From Nephrocerus scutellatus (lineage: Eukaryota > Arthropoda > Insecta > Diptera > Pipunculidae): a DNA stretch of 64,000 nucleotides. Each line of letters starts with the position of its first letter. Position 1 is the first letter of the stretch. The stretch lies in contig OX352764.1 in NCBI GenBank assembly GCA_947095585.1, positions 2,155,001 to 2,219,000 on the forward strand, in the 5' to 3' direction. The notes below the pieces were generated by a model. It saw only the letters and a list, made by a program, of their open reading frames with translations, was not told the DNA's origin and made no database searches. Made by a program: the position numbers and the translations under genes. Shown here one piece after another: positions 12,263 through 23,884 of this stretch.

Positions 12263-15200
12263 GCTTTAACATATTGTTACGAAATTAAAACTTTAACCGC
12301 AAATTGCAACTTTAGTTAACAAAAATCAAAACGTGATTACTTATTATTCACTTATAACACTATTATTCACATGGACGGTAGCTGTATCTACTTTTCAACT
12401 TTACAATTAGTCTGCTAACATACTGCGATAAAATTATTGTATTTGTATCAACAATTTCGGTTCTATTCTTGGAGAACCGCCTTTAAAATACCAGATCATA
12501 CTGGTATAATCTCCTTATATACAATTTGTTATAATAGTTCTACAAGTTCCAAACGTATAATTGTTATATACATTTTATATACAATCTTTCTTTCCTCACT
12601 GAAGAGGATTACAATCAGTCGAACAACATTCTCAGATAACTTTTCACTAATGCAAACGAAGCTGTCCTGCCCACCAAAACCTAAATATTACTGAGCCTAA
12701 CTGTATGCAATGGTTTTTGGCAATTTCTTAATTGTAATACAATTCAATGCAATGCTTGTTCTTATATATCCGAATGTACAGTACCATAACTTGGTAGACA
12801 CATTACACATTACTTTCCGGGGTCCAGAGTCGCTGAAATGAAGAATGGCAGTGGAACACTCCTAGTATTGTGGGGTATTCGTTAGGCTGGTGGGGATGAT
12901 AGATATTAGCGTCGATTCCATAGTTTTCGGGGTCGCAGAGGTAAAAGGTGGCTTTAAGATATACCAAGGCGGAGTGGGGCTATGAGAAGAGAAAGGGGAT
13001 AGCTGCTATTAGTGTCGATTCCATCATTTTCTTGATCCATATATGAAGAGTGATGGTAAGACACCCTTAGATGTTCCCAGATTACATATAGATGAGAACA
13101 AATACGCAGCTAGACATTTTCTCTCAGATATGTTTGTGGTTTGTTTGTGGTCATCAGTTTAACTTCTATTATAAAACAGCAGGCAAAACGTTTTTAGCAG
13201 CACCTATATATAAATATCGATCTCTCTTACGCTCTCCAGTCATTTTGCAAACAACCAAAAGCCATCTATCATTAGAGCAACTTTTTCCCCCTTCTGTCTT
13301 TGTTGTACATAATATCTTCTATTGGAGTCGTGCATTAATAGAAAGTATCACACTTTACGCTGACACTCCTTGAAATGTAGGTGTGGACAGTTGTTGGAAA
13401 TTACATGTCTCAATTTATCGCTTAAATAGACCATTGTGTCCCAGCAGGGTATCGCATTTGACAATTAGCTTCCTGTACCCTCCTCGACGAGTAGCAAATT
13501 GTTGCTTAAGCGATTGCTGACAAAGCAACTTTACCCGGCTGCAACTTAAAGTAAGCCAATAGTCACGCGATGTCGTTGACGCTGGTATATGAGCAGACGG
13601 GTTCTTATAATTCGCGATGTACTGAAAGGTGAAAGGGTGTCATCGACTGGGATGAGATAGGCCAAAAAGGTTCCAAATGCAACATTAGTCGTATGGACAG
13701 GGCCCCAAACTGGACCGCCATACACTAAGAACACTAGCCTGGTACTTACTCTTGAAAATGGGTAAATCCTAATCGAATCGCAACTGGTTTTGTAACGAGA
13801 CAAAGAAAACATCAGAGCATATACTTTCCATATGTGCAGCAGAAACAAAATACTCCAACACAGCAATCATCAGAACATAATTTATTCGATTGTGTGCGAA
13901 AATTATATTCGCACGAAAATTATATTATGTGACTGAATGCGCTCTTCACTTCACCACCATTAAGCGTCCAAACAAACAGCGAGAAAGTACATACTCGCTT
14001 ACTATTCAGGATCAGAGTGACATGTATGGCTGGGATTGTGATTTAACGTAACGTTTTGTGCGCAGCAAATGTGGCGACACAATCGCATTGCTTATGCGAA
14101 TCCATGTCTCGCATATCTTGATGGCCTTTTCTTGTCAACACGAACCATTACTAAGCAATTAAGAGCTTATTTATGCCTGCCCAGGGACCGAGACCAACCG
14201 AACGACGGCAGAAGCTTCTGCAATGGCTGCTGCTGCTCCAGATGAACGTAAAATTTGCATAGACAAGAAATGAGAGTGCAGAGAGTTGTTGGACTACTCA
14301 GATGTAGTGTGTGGCATCAAAATCAACGCTTTCCAACGAATATGTTTGGTCGCATTAGCTGATGGATTTAACGACGTCAACTAATGGATGTTTGACTGCC
14401 ACTATAGTACCCTGATGGTCCTTGTCCCGATTGGAGCACAATAATGGCTGGTAAAACAAATAATGCCCTCCAAGGATACGGAAATAACCCCAAAGGAATG
14501 TGAGTGATGTTAAATTCAGGACTCGTGCTTTAGTGCATCTTTCCATATGGTCCATCCATCAAAATGACATAGTCAAATTTTGTAAAGTGAGATAATATAA
14601 AATGTAGGAATCTTTGTTGTTGTACTCTTGGGACGCTTAACAAATAAGCGACACATATCTTCAATGCTCGCATACTTTCTATGGAATCATTTATCCCTTT
14701 ACAATGCAACAAACAACAAACTACGGTGGAAGGCAGCGTGTGATTATTAATCGCGTAATATCCACTCAATTAAACAATTAAAATGTATCTGCATGGGGAA
14801 ATGGCTCCAGAACAATGGCCGACAGAAGTGTGGGTGTGACGAGCGAGTGCGTTCAGATAGAAACAAAATATTATCCAAAAGTTGGCAAGAGGGTGTGAAA
14901 TAAAAAACCACAATGCATCATATCGACCCATCGACTCACACCGTCATGCTGTCGATTATATGGCAGCTCTTGCATCGCATATCACACGCCCCGATTGTAG
15001 CTTCATAACAACTTCTGGGAATGGAATCGCACGTCAGATAGAAAAAAATTTAATCAGGAGAGAGAAAATGGAGTGAAGCGGCCTCACACAAACACACACA
15101 CTATACATTATTTCCCCGCTGTGCTATGACTGCTACTTGCAGTTACCATAATGGAAATTGTAATCTGAATTGAAAAGAAAGTATCCACATCCTTCTTTAC

Positions 15201-15350
15201 TTTCTCTTTGCACTTTTCCAATTTGGTATTTTCAAGGCCTATTCTGGGAAGCGTCCAGAAGCGGGTATTAAAATGTTGAATGGCAATACTGATACTAAGT
15301 TACATACTCGTATTTCGCAATTACATTGGGAGTTGTGACCATTACGTCTA
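12263..15350. other. non-coding stretch, no supported gene
   Basis: AT-rich DNA with short frames lacking recognisable domains. A ~105-bp tandem repeat is annotated separately at 12815-13060. A small direct repeat, CGAAAATTATATT, occurs twice near 13896-13926. Confidence 0.5.
12815..13060. repeat. ~105-bp imperfect tandem repeat
   Basis: Two diverged units and the start of a third. Each unit ends with a GTCGATTCCATNNTTTTC block (12910-12928 and 13013-13031), and the next opens with TTTTCGGGGTCGC or similar (about 12815, 12923 and 13026). The spacing of the conserved block is 103 bp. It may belong to the 3' untranslated part of an unrecognised element. Confidence 0.55.
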
Positions 15351-15354
15351 TCAC

Positions 15355-15755
15355 TCTAAAAAGATTCCTAAAAGACCACCAAAACACTTCCACAACACTC
15401 TCAAAAGACCCCCCTAAAGACCCCAAAAAGACCATTAAAAGACCCCCAGACGATCACAAAAGACAACTTAAAAAAAACCCAACAAATTTCTAAAATTCAT
15501 AACAACTACAAAGATACGCTCTAAACACCACCCAAAAGATCACCAAAAGACCCCTAAAAGATCATCAAAAGGCTCCCAAAAGACCACCACAAATCCCAAA
15601 AGGACATCCAAAAAACCTCCAAAAACACTCAAAAAAGACCACCAAAATATTGCCAAAATACCCCCATAAGACCCCCTCCCCCAAAGGGCCCTCTAAAGAC
15701 CCCACAAACACTCCAAAAAGACCCTTAAAAGACTCCCAATGTACAACCAAGATGT
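15355..15755. repeat. C+A-rich strand-asymmetric repeat (AAAAGACC type)
   Basis: About 400 bp in which the plus strand is almost free of G outside the word AAAGAC. The basic word AAAAGACC with variable C/A fill recurs more than ten times at an irregular 11-18 bp spacing. The minus-strand frame 15565-15765 is a Gly/Phe/Leu-rich translation of the repeat, not a gene. The same word on the opposite strand fills 56095-56510. Confidence 0.75.
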
Positions 15756-16084
15756 TGAAAAGCATTTCGTAATTTGTGTATTGAATATTGGGTTGATCAG
15801 CACTGGGTAGCGAAAATTGGAAAAATTAAATCATCATGTCGCACTTTCGTAACGCTCTCAATTTCACCCTCTACTTAACGCGTCAAAAGAAATATAATTC
15901 CAATAACATTTGGTGTAACAGACTGATGCGGTCCAACGCATGGTCTTATGACCATTCGTGTTATTTTTCAGCACACAAACAGAGGTACATAACGTTCTTA
16001 ATATGGCGCAGTTTATCGAATTGAACCACTTCTTTACAATATACTCAGCTAAATATTCTAACGAAGTTCCACATAATTAACACC
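15756..16084. other. short spacer, nothing recognised
   Basis: AT-rich sequence between the C+A-rich repeat and the dispersed repeat. No gene or motif was recognised. Confidence 0.5.
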
Positions 16085-16610
16085 CCGTATGCCAAAAACG
16101 TTGACACACCCGCACGTGTGTAAAGTAAACCGCAAGTGTGTAATTTGTCATATGTAGATTTTAAGTTCAGATGGTATGGACAAGGCATAAAATTCACACA
16201 CGGTTTTCCAAATTTAGTGGCAAGGTGCACAAATTTATAGAATTCTAATTGAATAAGTTCGGGGTTTAGGTTCTACTCAAGCTAGACTCAGCACATTTTT
16301 GGTTTGTGCTGCAAATAAGCACCAATTCATTTTTAAGACCCAGCGACTGTCTACAAAATACGCGAAGAAAAACTTCTGTGTGTGTCTTCTCAAACAAAAG
16401 AATATAATTTTAATGACTGGATGACCGTCTCAAAACCGCGTCAATCCTTCCTTCACACTGTCGTGTCTTGACCATAGGCCTTCAGTTTCCGTCCACATTG
16501 TCATGTATAGACCATACGCTTTCAGTTTTCTTCCGCTCTGTCGTGTCTTGGCTTTCATATATCATGTCTTGATCATAGGCCTTCAGTATAGTTCACCCCT
16601 TCAATAAAAA
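16085..16610. repeat. dispersed repeat with minisatellite, copy 1
   Basis: Homologous to 62249-63215. Shared landmarks in the same order are CCGTATGCC (16085), CGCACGTGTGTAA, AAGTTCAGA with ATAAAATTCACAC, CCAAATTTAGTGG, a GCGACTGTCT block, TTTTAATGAC with GTCTCAAAAC, and then units ending in GGCCTTCAGT. Here the terminal minisatellite is short, with about three or four degenerate units built on CTGTCGTGTCTTG...TAGGCCTTCAG (16455-16590). No open frame is present, so it is probably a non-autonomous transposon of unknown class. Confidence 0.65.
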
Positions 16611-19316
16611 CTTTCATTATCGTTTTCCCTCCAATGTCGATGTCAGTCGGTCGTAATACTGTAATACATTATGCTGAGTATTCCTAAATTTTTGTAGTCC
16701 GCCGGGCTCTTCAGTGACCTAGTGAATTCACATGACATAATCATCAGTCGCTACATGCTGGTATTCACGAGTTGACACACGCGCTGGTATTGTATGGTAG
16801 ACCTTCCTCTACTAAGCGTACCAAATATTTCTAAACCTTCGCCGCGTCCGATAAAACCAGTGGACCTATTAGTTGTGATGATAGTTAATTTATATTGACT
16901 TGAACACCGCATGAACGTTTCCTACTTGTCACTGTTTGACCGCTACTACCACCAGCTGTGCTTGTGCTCGTCCTCCCTTTTTGTTAAGTTTCTCCATAAA
17001 ATTCCATGAGTATGTCGAGTATGTCTAACCTTGGAGAGCCGACATGACAGGAAGTACAGCCGACCTTGTGTGAACATTGGAGTTTACCGTTTGCGATCAT
17101 TTTACAACTAACTGATGATGAAGCCTTCCATCCGGGTACTAAAATGCATTTTCCTTAGGATAGTTAGTTAGGAGTTTTACTGACGGTAGGATTGCTCTGC
17201 TGCCTCAAATACTCAAAACTTTATTTCGGCTTCGGACCCTCTGACTGCATTACTTAATATTAGATTGAGATTTTTTTTTTTTTTGGATTTCTACCCTAGC
17301 CCATATGGCAGACATTGCGACCTGAAGGATATATTGTATCTTAGGGTGTCTTTACTCTAAGAGACGTACTTCCTTGTTAATAATGATTCCAAAAACTCTC
17401 TGAATCTTTTAAGAGCTCAGAACTTTCCTATTGAATTCTACATCAAACAAAAATAATTGAAAACCCTTTCTTTATTTGTTGTAGGTACAATATTGGTATA
17501 AGCCATTTACCCAATAATCCATTAAACACCTCATAACACACGTGACGTGCTTCGTAGTCAATCGCATTATTATCAAGGTTTTCGTGGTGTCCAACAAAAG
17601 GATAATCCAAAACTACCAATAAGGATAAGCCAGATAATCCAACCAAGTCTAGAGAAACACCTTAACGTGGCGCACGACAAACAAAAAGCAATGAAGCCAA
17701 TTAGTCGAGAATTGAGTCAACATGAGTGACGGCAGCGAAGACGCCTTTTTGCTAACAATTTCGACGCCTCGACACACACACAATAAAAACAACGAACGGA
17801 CAAACGAATGTCTGATGAGGTGCTGGCAAGGTGCGGTCAATTTCGTCGACACCGGGGAGTCCATTTCTATTTCTCAAAGGTGAAGTTATTTTTCCGTTCT
17901 GTTTGCCTTTTCGAATGGAAGTGTACACGTTGGCGGTTAGACTGATTTGACGGTTTGACGGCTTGAGTGCCAGAGTAGTAGTGGCACGCACAGTGTTTGC
18001 CACCTGTTGCCATCACTTCATCAGCACGACGGCGGAAGTCAGAACCAATAGACAAGCAGCACACCGCTAATCATTGTTGGAAGGTGTTGTGACTTTTGCC
18101 TCCCAACAGGAAGACTTTTTTCCGATTGGCTGTCACTCATGTCTTGCCGCTTCTAAACAGGTCACTTAGCAGGCTTCCAATCAACAGGAATTCAATTCAA
18201 TTCATCCGGCAGGTCCTGTTTGGTGTCCAAATGGTGGTTGATTTTGTGGTTGCTTAGCTCCTTGTAATTAAAATAAAAAATTCACCTGCGGACGATTTAT
18301 AACCGATTTACAATTTCGCTTGGATCAGAGAGTACTTCAGGATCTTGAATCATCGATTCGAACTGATTATTAATTTGGCACAAGTTTTAAGCTCGCATTA
18401 AATAAATGAATGAATAAACAGAACAGCGAGCTGTTCATATCAAATTATGCCAATACAGATGCACTGAAGCAGGATAATATGCTCATGCATTGCCCAAACA
18501 GTTATTAGAGGTATCCTGCAGAACTCTGGGCATTCCACCAATTCCACCAATTTAATTGATAAAATAATTTCCCATTAAAAGTTTATTGTTATTAAGCAAA
18601 TGAACAAATAAAAATAAATAACAAAATAATGCAAAATGAACTCAACTGTCTTTTTTTTTTGTTGCTCGGTAACAAGTTGTCCAATTCCATTATTGCTCGT
18701 CGAGTAGCTGCGATGCAATTCATTTTTTACTCCATCAACTTAATGCAAATGGGAATTTATTTAGTTGAAATGTTTAAAATCCGGAAGATATTGACACGAA
18801 ATTGAAATATTAATATGGACACCGTGGGCGATGGGTGCTGCATAACCAGCTGGAGTCTGCACCCACTATAAAACGTACGCAGCATCAGGTGGGTATAAGC
18901 TGAGCTACTGCGTCCAGTTATTCGTTTTCTCCCTCCCCTTCTGGACACCAACTGCATCCGTCAACCGTTAATGGAATAAAGGATAAAGGATATTAAGTAT
19001 TCGGAAATCTGACTCTGTGCCTTGTGCAGGAGTTTTTTGTTTGTTATCGCTGTTGGTGCGCTCTCAACGGCAGTCACCAGACGGAGGCACATTCGAGGAC
19101 ATTCGGCGATAATTGAATTTTTTGCCGCGCGATATATTTTTTATTCAATTAATGAACTCATGCTGGTTCTCGGGATTATTTTTTGTATAAAACCTTCCAC
19201 TGAAGTGTGCCGCTGCAACCAAATTCAATGCACCGTTGATGTGCGGAGAAAATGTTTATGGATTTTCTTGCAAAATATCCTCGCAACTAACATCAGCAGC
19301 GATGTATTCAAATAAC
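16611..19316. other. non-coding stretch, no supported gene
   Basis: Short frames only. A T-run lies at 17270-17284 and a T-run at 18650-18660. A TATAAAA word lies at 18867-18873 but no well-placed initiator follows. Nothing else was recognised. Confidence 0.5.
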
Positions 19317-21125
19317 TCCGCCTAGTTACAGGACGGTCCCAAGCCCAGGTAAAGGGAGAAGGTTTTATTCAACGCACTAGTACTAATCCTTAATCCAAGG
19401 TGCAGCAGCGAACGCCGATGGATAAATGGCTAAGAGGATGGTAAGTCACTAGTATGCGGACTGGCGATCTTCGGTTTCAACTGGCCTTCCCATGGAATAC
19501 CAGGCTATGTCATGGGCGATATATTTTCCTGATTACTTGTGGGAATCACAATCACGAAGATGTCAGAACCGAAAACGTGGAATCAGCCACATCTAATTCT
19601 GATGCATCCACAATTGTTGATGTAGGTAGCCTCATCTAAGCGAAATTCGGATTCTCTTCAATTGGGAAGATATTAGATGGACTACAGATCAATCAACAAC
19701 AGGGCATAAAGGCGCATACCCAAAGATGGACAGAGTGCTCTTGCTTTTGCCAAAGCTACCCCTTCCACTAAGCATGAAGCGAAGCCCGTCAGGTCAGAGA
19801 ATCAGACACCACCAGCATCGGCTGCCAAGAAGGCCAGAAACTATACGTGATGTCCTCACTTTCAGCCAAGTAAATATTGCCATCAAGTTCTCGACCGAGT
19901 TGTCAACTAAGCCCCCCAAAACTGAGCAAATAGCTCTTTCTCAATAGGTTGTCATAGAATGACCGATAGTGACGTGTGGCCACATTTTTCTGGCTTGCAT
20001 CTCAAATCGTTATGGCAAGTATTCATCAGACAGCGCTACAGCTGGGTTGATGCGTTCGAACTTCGTGAGTATTAGAGCTAAAAATGGACGCGGAAAGTGG
20101 CGCTAGTGAAAGAGGGATCCTTCTCTTAGCCGCACATCGTTCATGGGTTCTTTTCACAGAGTCTGGGGCTCTCCTCAGAAAAGATCATGGCAGCAATCTT
20201 TGCCTAAAATGCTGAGTTGCATGGCAATTCATGGAAAGTTGTACAGAGGATGAAGTAAGGTGCGCCCATCCACCTCTTTTTGGCGATAGACAACATCTAC
20301 ATGAAAAGGATTTCAGCGTCTGGTAGCGGTACCTCGAATAAAGGGGAAGTTGTTAGTTCGACTAGCATTGCTACTAGTCCCAGCAGTTCCAGAATAATCC
20401 CCACTAAACTCAGGCTCAGAGAACATAATTTTTTGTAAGCGGTGCCTTTGGGCATGCTGATCACAGTGGTTCTGGAACTAAATAAAATAAGCAGGTAACA
20501 CGACCAGCTGGGCTTAATGGTCCCAGTAGTTCAGGCAGCAGAACTGCAGAAGCTAGAGCATCGTGGGGCCACTAGCCACGAATATCGAAGAAATTATGAG
20601 TCGGCTAAGGACAGACCACTGGGTTGACCAAACCCGACTGCTTCATGTAAGTCTAAAGGGCTCAAAGAAAGCTCAATTAACCCGGCAAGCTTAATCGTCA
20701 AAGAGGACTGATAAGCTCGATGATGGTGCTAAGCGAACTTGCATTGCGCTAAGGGCGCATCCGCTACCTTTAGCTACGGTTCGTAGATGAAAATATAACC
20801 CTTAGTCTAATTACAGGTCAACAGAATAAGGCAAGTATGTTAGTCTTTAAATGCGGGGAGCTAGTGCCAAGGGCGGTCTTCTTAATTGGCACTAATATTA
20901 GCTTTCTTCTCATTCCAGAATAAAAGATCTGGTGGCTCTATTGGTTGAATTTCTGACCGAGAGGGGAATACATAACATCGTGTGTGTCTCGGCCAATTAC
21001 ACAGCCACTAAGGACATACTATACTTCATCAGGGAGGTGGTACATATCTTAGAATAGTCATACACTGCTGATAAAACTGATCTCTTTAGGTCGTAGCCAT
21101 ATGGGTTAGTGTTTTTAAAAGAAAT
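19317..21125 (+). mobile_element. LOA/I-like LINE family A, internally deleted copy
   Basis: This copy keeps the element's 5' end (CTCCGCCTAGTTAC at 19317-19330, matching copy 50885 onward), a 5' leader, ORF1 remnants and the 3' end, but most of ORF2 is gone. ORF1 words shared with other copies include DASTIVD (about 19600) and SENQTPP (about 19800). Near 20870-21000 the start of the endonuclease domain is recognisable (DLVALLVEF, VCVSANY). It then passes directly into the ORF2 C-terminus (DILYFIREVV, about 21015-21050), which equals DILSFIRKVV at 43090. A short 3' untranslated end with TTTAGGTCG matches the 43.2 kb copy. Stops occur throughout, and about 1.8 kb remains. Confidence 0.7.
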
Positions 21126-23880
21126 ATCTAAGCAAAGATGGATGATAATAAAAATAAGGCCTCGTTATGGGTACTTTCCTAGCGAATATGAACTCCATAC
21201 TTAATATTGGGAATCTTCGATTTAATCACAGGATTCGGAAAGCGCAATTGTTGTTGTAATGCGTCAAACAAAATACCAGTAAAGTTCAGGCCCATTTATA
21301 GGACAACGTTGACTGTTGACATTTACTAACACAAGGCGCACCATTCTAAAAGTATTCTGATCTTATTTCTTCTACAAGTGAATTTACTCGTACCATGACT
21401 TATGCTATTATGTGTTAGAAAGTCTGGCATATCCCTTGTTCTCATTATTTAGTCATGCAAATCGCAATGTCCATTTGTTCGCTTCTTCTTCGCCCCTCAC
21501 AAGAGTGCACGTTCCAAACAATACTAGCTAGGATGCAGTTATCAGAGATTTTAATTGCCAGCGTTGCATTGGGGTGATGTGTGCTGTGCGCAACGTTGTA
21601 CACTTAACCCAGGGAAGCATTCTGATGGAATATTTTAATGGGTCAACCGTCGCCTTGTTGAGTAATTACTGTAACTGTTTGTCACAAGTACACACTCAAT
21701 TCCACATATATTGTGAGTGATAGTATATGCAGCTAATTAACGCGCATAACAAACGAAATTCAACATCAGCTCATTGAAGCTCTCCGTCGCATTACGATTA
21801 TTGTTGGTTGTTCTGGTGGTTGGTGGCAGCAGTGGTACTGTATCAATTACACCACCACAAACCACCCCACCCACTGACCCCCTTTTGAAATGACGATTCG
21901 CTCGTTAGTAGTTAAGTTAACCTCAGCTCCATTGTATTGCAATGCATTGCATTACATCGTAATTGGCGTAAACGCGGACGGCGCAATTAGACTAATTGCT
22001 GTGTGCACAGTGAATAGTTGTACCTGTTATGCGGGTTCCCACTGAAGCGCTGCTTCATCCTCAAGTTCCATTGAAGTTCCGCTTGAATTTCCTTTATTAC
22101 AAAAAAAATAATTACCTTTGATGGCGGGGAACTTTTGAAGATTTAATTGGTACGATGTCCAAACGGGTGGTTGCTGATAATTTAAAAATCATTAAAAACG
22201 ACCATTGTCTGTCTTTTCCTTATTCCATCTTACTTTTTATTCAGCCACGCCTCTATTTGGCACATTATTACTCTTAAACTACGCTGCCACGATTTAACAA
22301 ACCCTTGAAATTCGGTGCTCCCAACAGGAAGTCAAACTTAACGCCAGAGAAATTAGGGTAAGTAATTTTTTGACAATAGTGCAGATTCGGACGAAACAGA
22401 ATAATGTTGTTTGTCGCGACTTGCTTTGACTATCTGTGATAGTAAAATTCTATTATCATCCTCTCAAAATACAAAGAATTTGATGGTACAAATTACGAGC
22501 TGTCCTTCCTCTTCCATTACGAAAGGCAAAAGGTCGCATTTGCTTGCATTATGAGACCACTTGTCTACTCAAACACATAGCCCGCCGCAATATCTTAATC
22601 ATCTCGACTGCTCAGACAGAAAAAATGTGAGAACAACTATAAAGCTGCGTAATCATTTGTAATTAGCTTTGCTTCCGACTACTGTTAGCCGCCTAGGCGA
22701 AGCCAGCCAGCTAATGGACTTTCGACTGATAAATTAAATTAATCTGCATTAACGCGCCCTTTCATCTTTTGTAATATTCTCCATTACAAGATACAGTTTA
22801 TAGCCAATTAGCTCATAAATAATACCTTAATATGCAATGTTTATTACATTAGTATTCAGTGAGTAACGTTGTCTACATTTGTATTCATAATGAAGATTGC
22901 TTCTTATGTTAAGCTAAGTGAAATTCCCGTATTTATTAATTAAAATCTTACGAGTTTTGCAAATCATATCGTTCCCTCATTTTCGTACGCCGTCTGGACT
23001 CTTAAAACTGATAGAATGAACTACAGGAAGTTGTTTTCCTACAAACGGAAATTTTTACTTGTAATATCCGCCAAATAAAACAACATGAGTTAGTTTGATA
23101 ATTCTCAATTATTATTTATGGACTATCACTATTCGTATAAAAAGATGGTGGATGACCCCACTCAGCTGAGTACTGGACAGCAGCATTTTACACACTTTTT
23201 ATACTGCTTCTTCCTACAAAGTAGAATTGCTACTCAGGAGTATACTAGACACTTAAAAACCGCCAATTGAAATCGTCTCCGTATATTAAAATTATCTACT
23301 CTTCTTTCCATTTGTAAGTTTTCCTTTCCAGCCATAAGAAAGCATCAGTGGAGGAATTAGAAAAAGCTCCTGAACAACAAATAGAAAGTTCCTTAAAAAA
23401 AGTCCTTCAAATATATTCATTAGTTTTATTTTATGCACAGGGTGTCACCTTATTCGTGCACAATAATTTGGGAAATGATTCTTGGGTATATTCTAAGAAA
23501 AAAATCTTTTTACAGTAAGGGTCTATCTCCAATGTTGACATCATTTATCGGGTATTTAAGAAAAAGCTTAATCTGGTGTACCCTTACCCATGTTAATCGA
23601 AATTGCTCTGTTAATACTAATGGTAGAAACTTCGTTAAGGACATTGTTTTTACAATAATTACTAGTCTTTGTAATTCGATTAAAATAGACCTGATATCTT
23701 AGTTGAGTCTTCAGATATCCAACTTCTAAGCATGTTCCAGCTTTCTTGCCAATGCAAATTTTTAAAATTGAAGTGAATTTTCTTCAGAATATGTGTAATA
23801 AACCGAACGTTTTATTAATGTTTTCTCGTACTCGTATCTTAGACTAATGTGGGTCTTGAGGCTCCAAGGGCCTGCATCAT
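21126..23880. other. non-coding stretch, no supported gene
   Basis: AT-rich with no recognised coding domain. A TATAAAAAG box at 23136-23144 lies 28 bp before a CTCAGCT word, a possible but unproven core promoter. A CATTGCATTGCAT-like run sits near 21940-21955. Confidence 0.5.
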
Positions 23881-23884
23881 CATA

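Noticed and set aside
15565..15765. Gly/Phe-rich small protein on the minus strand
   Set aside because: It is a direct translation of the C+A-rich repeat.
18867..18890. Core promoter (TATAAAA)
   Set aside because: The nearest initiator-like word is only about 19 bp downstream and no gene follows.
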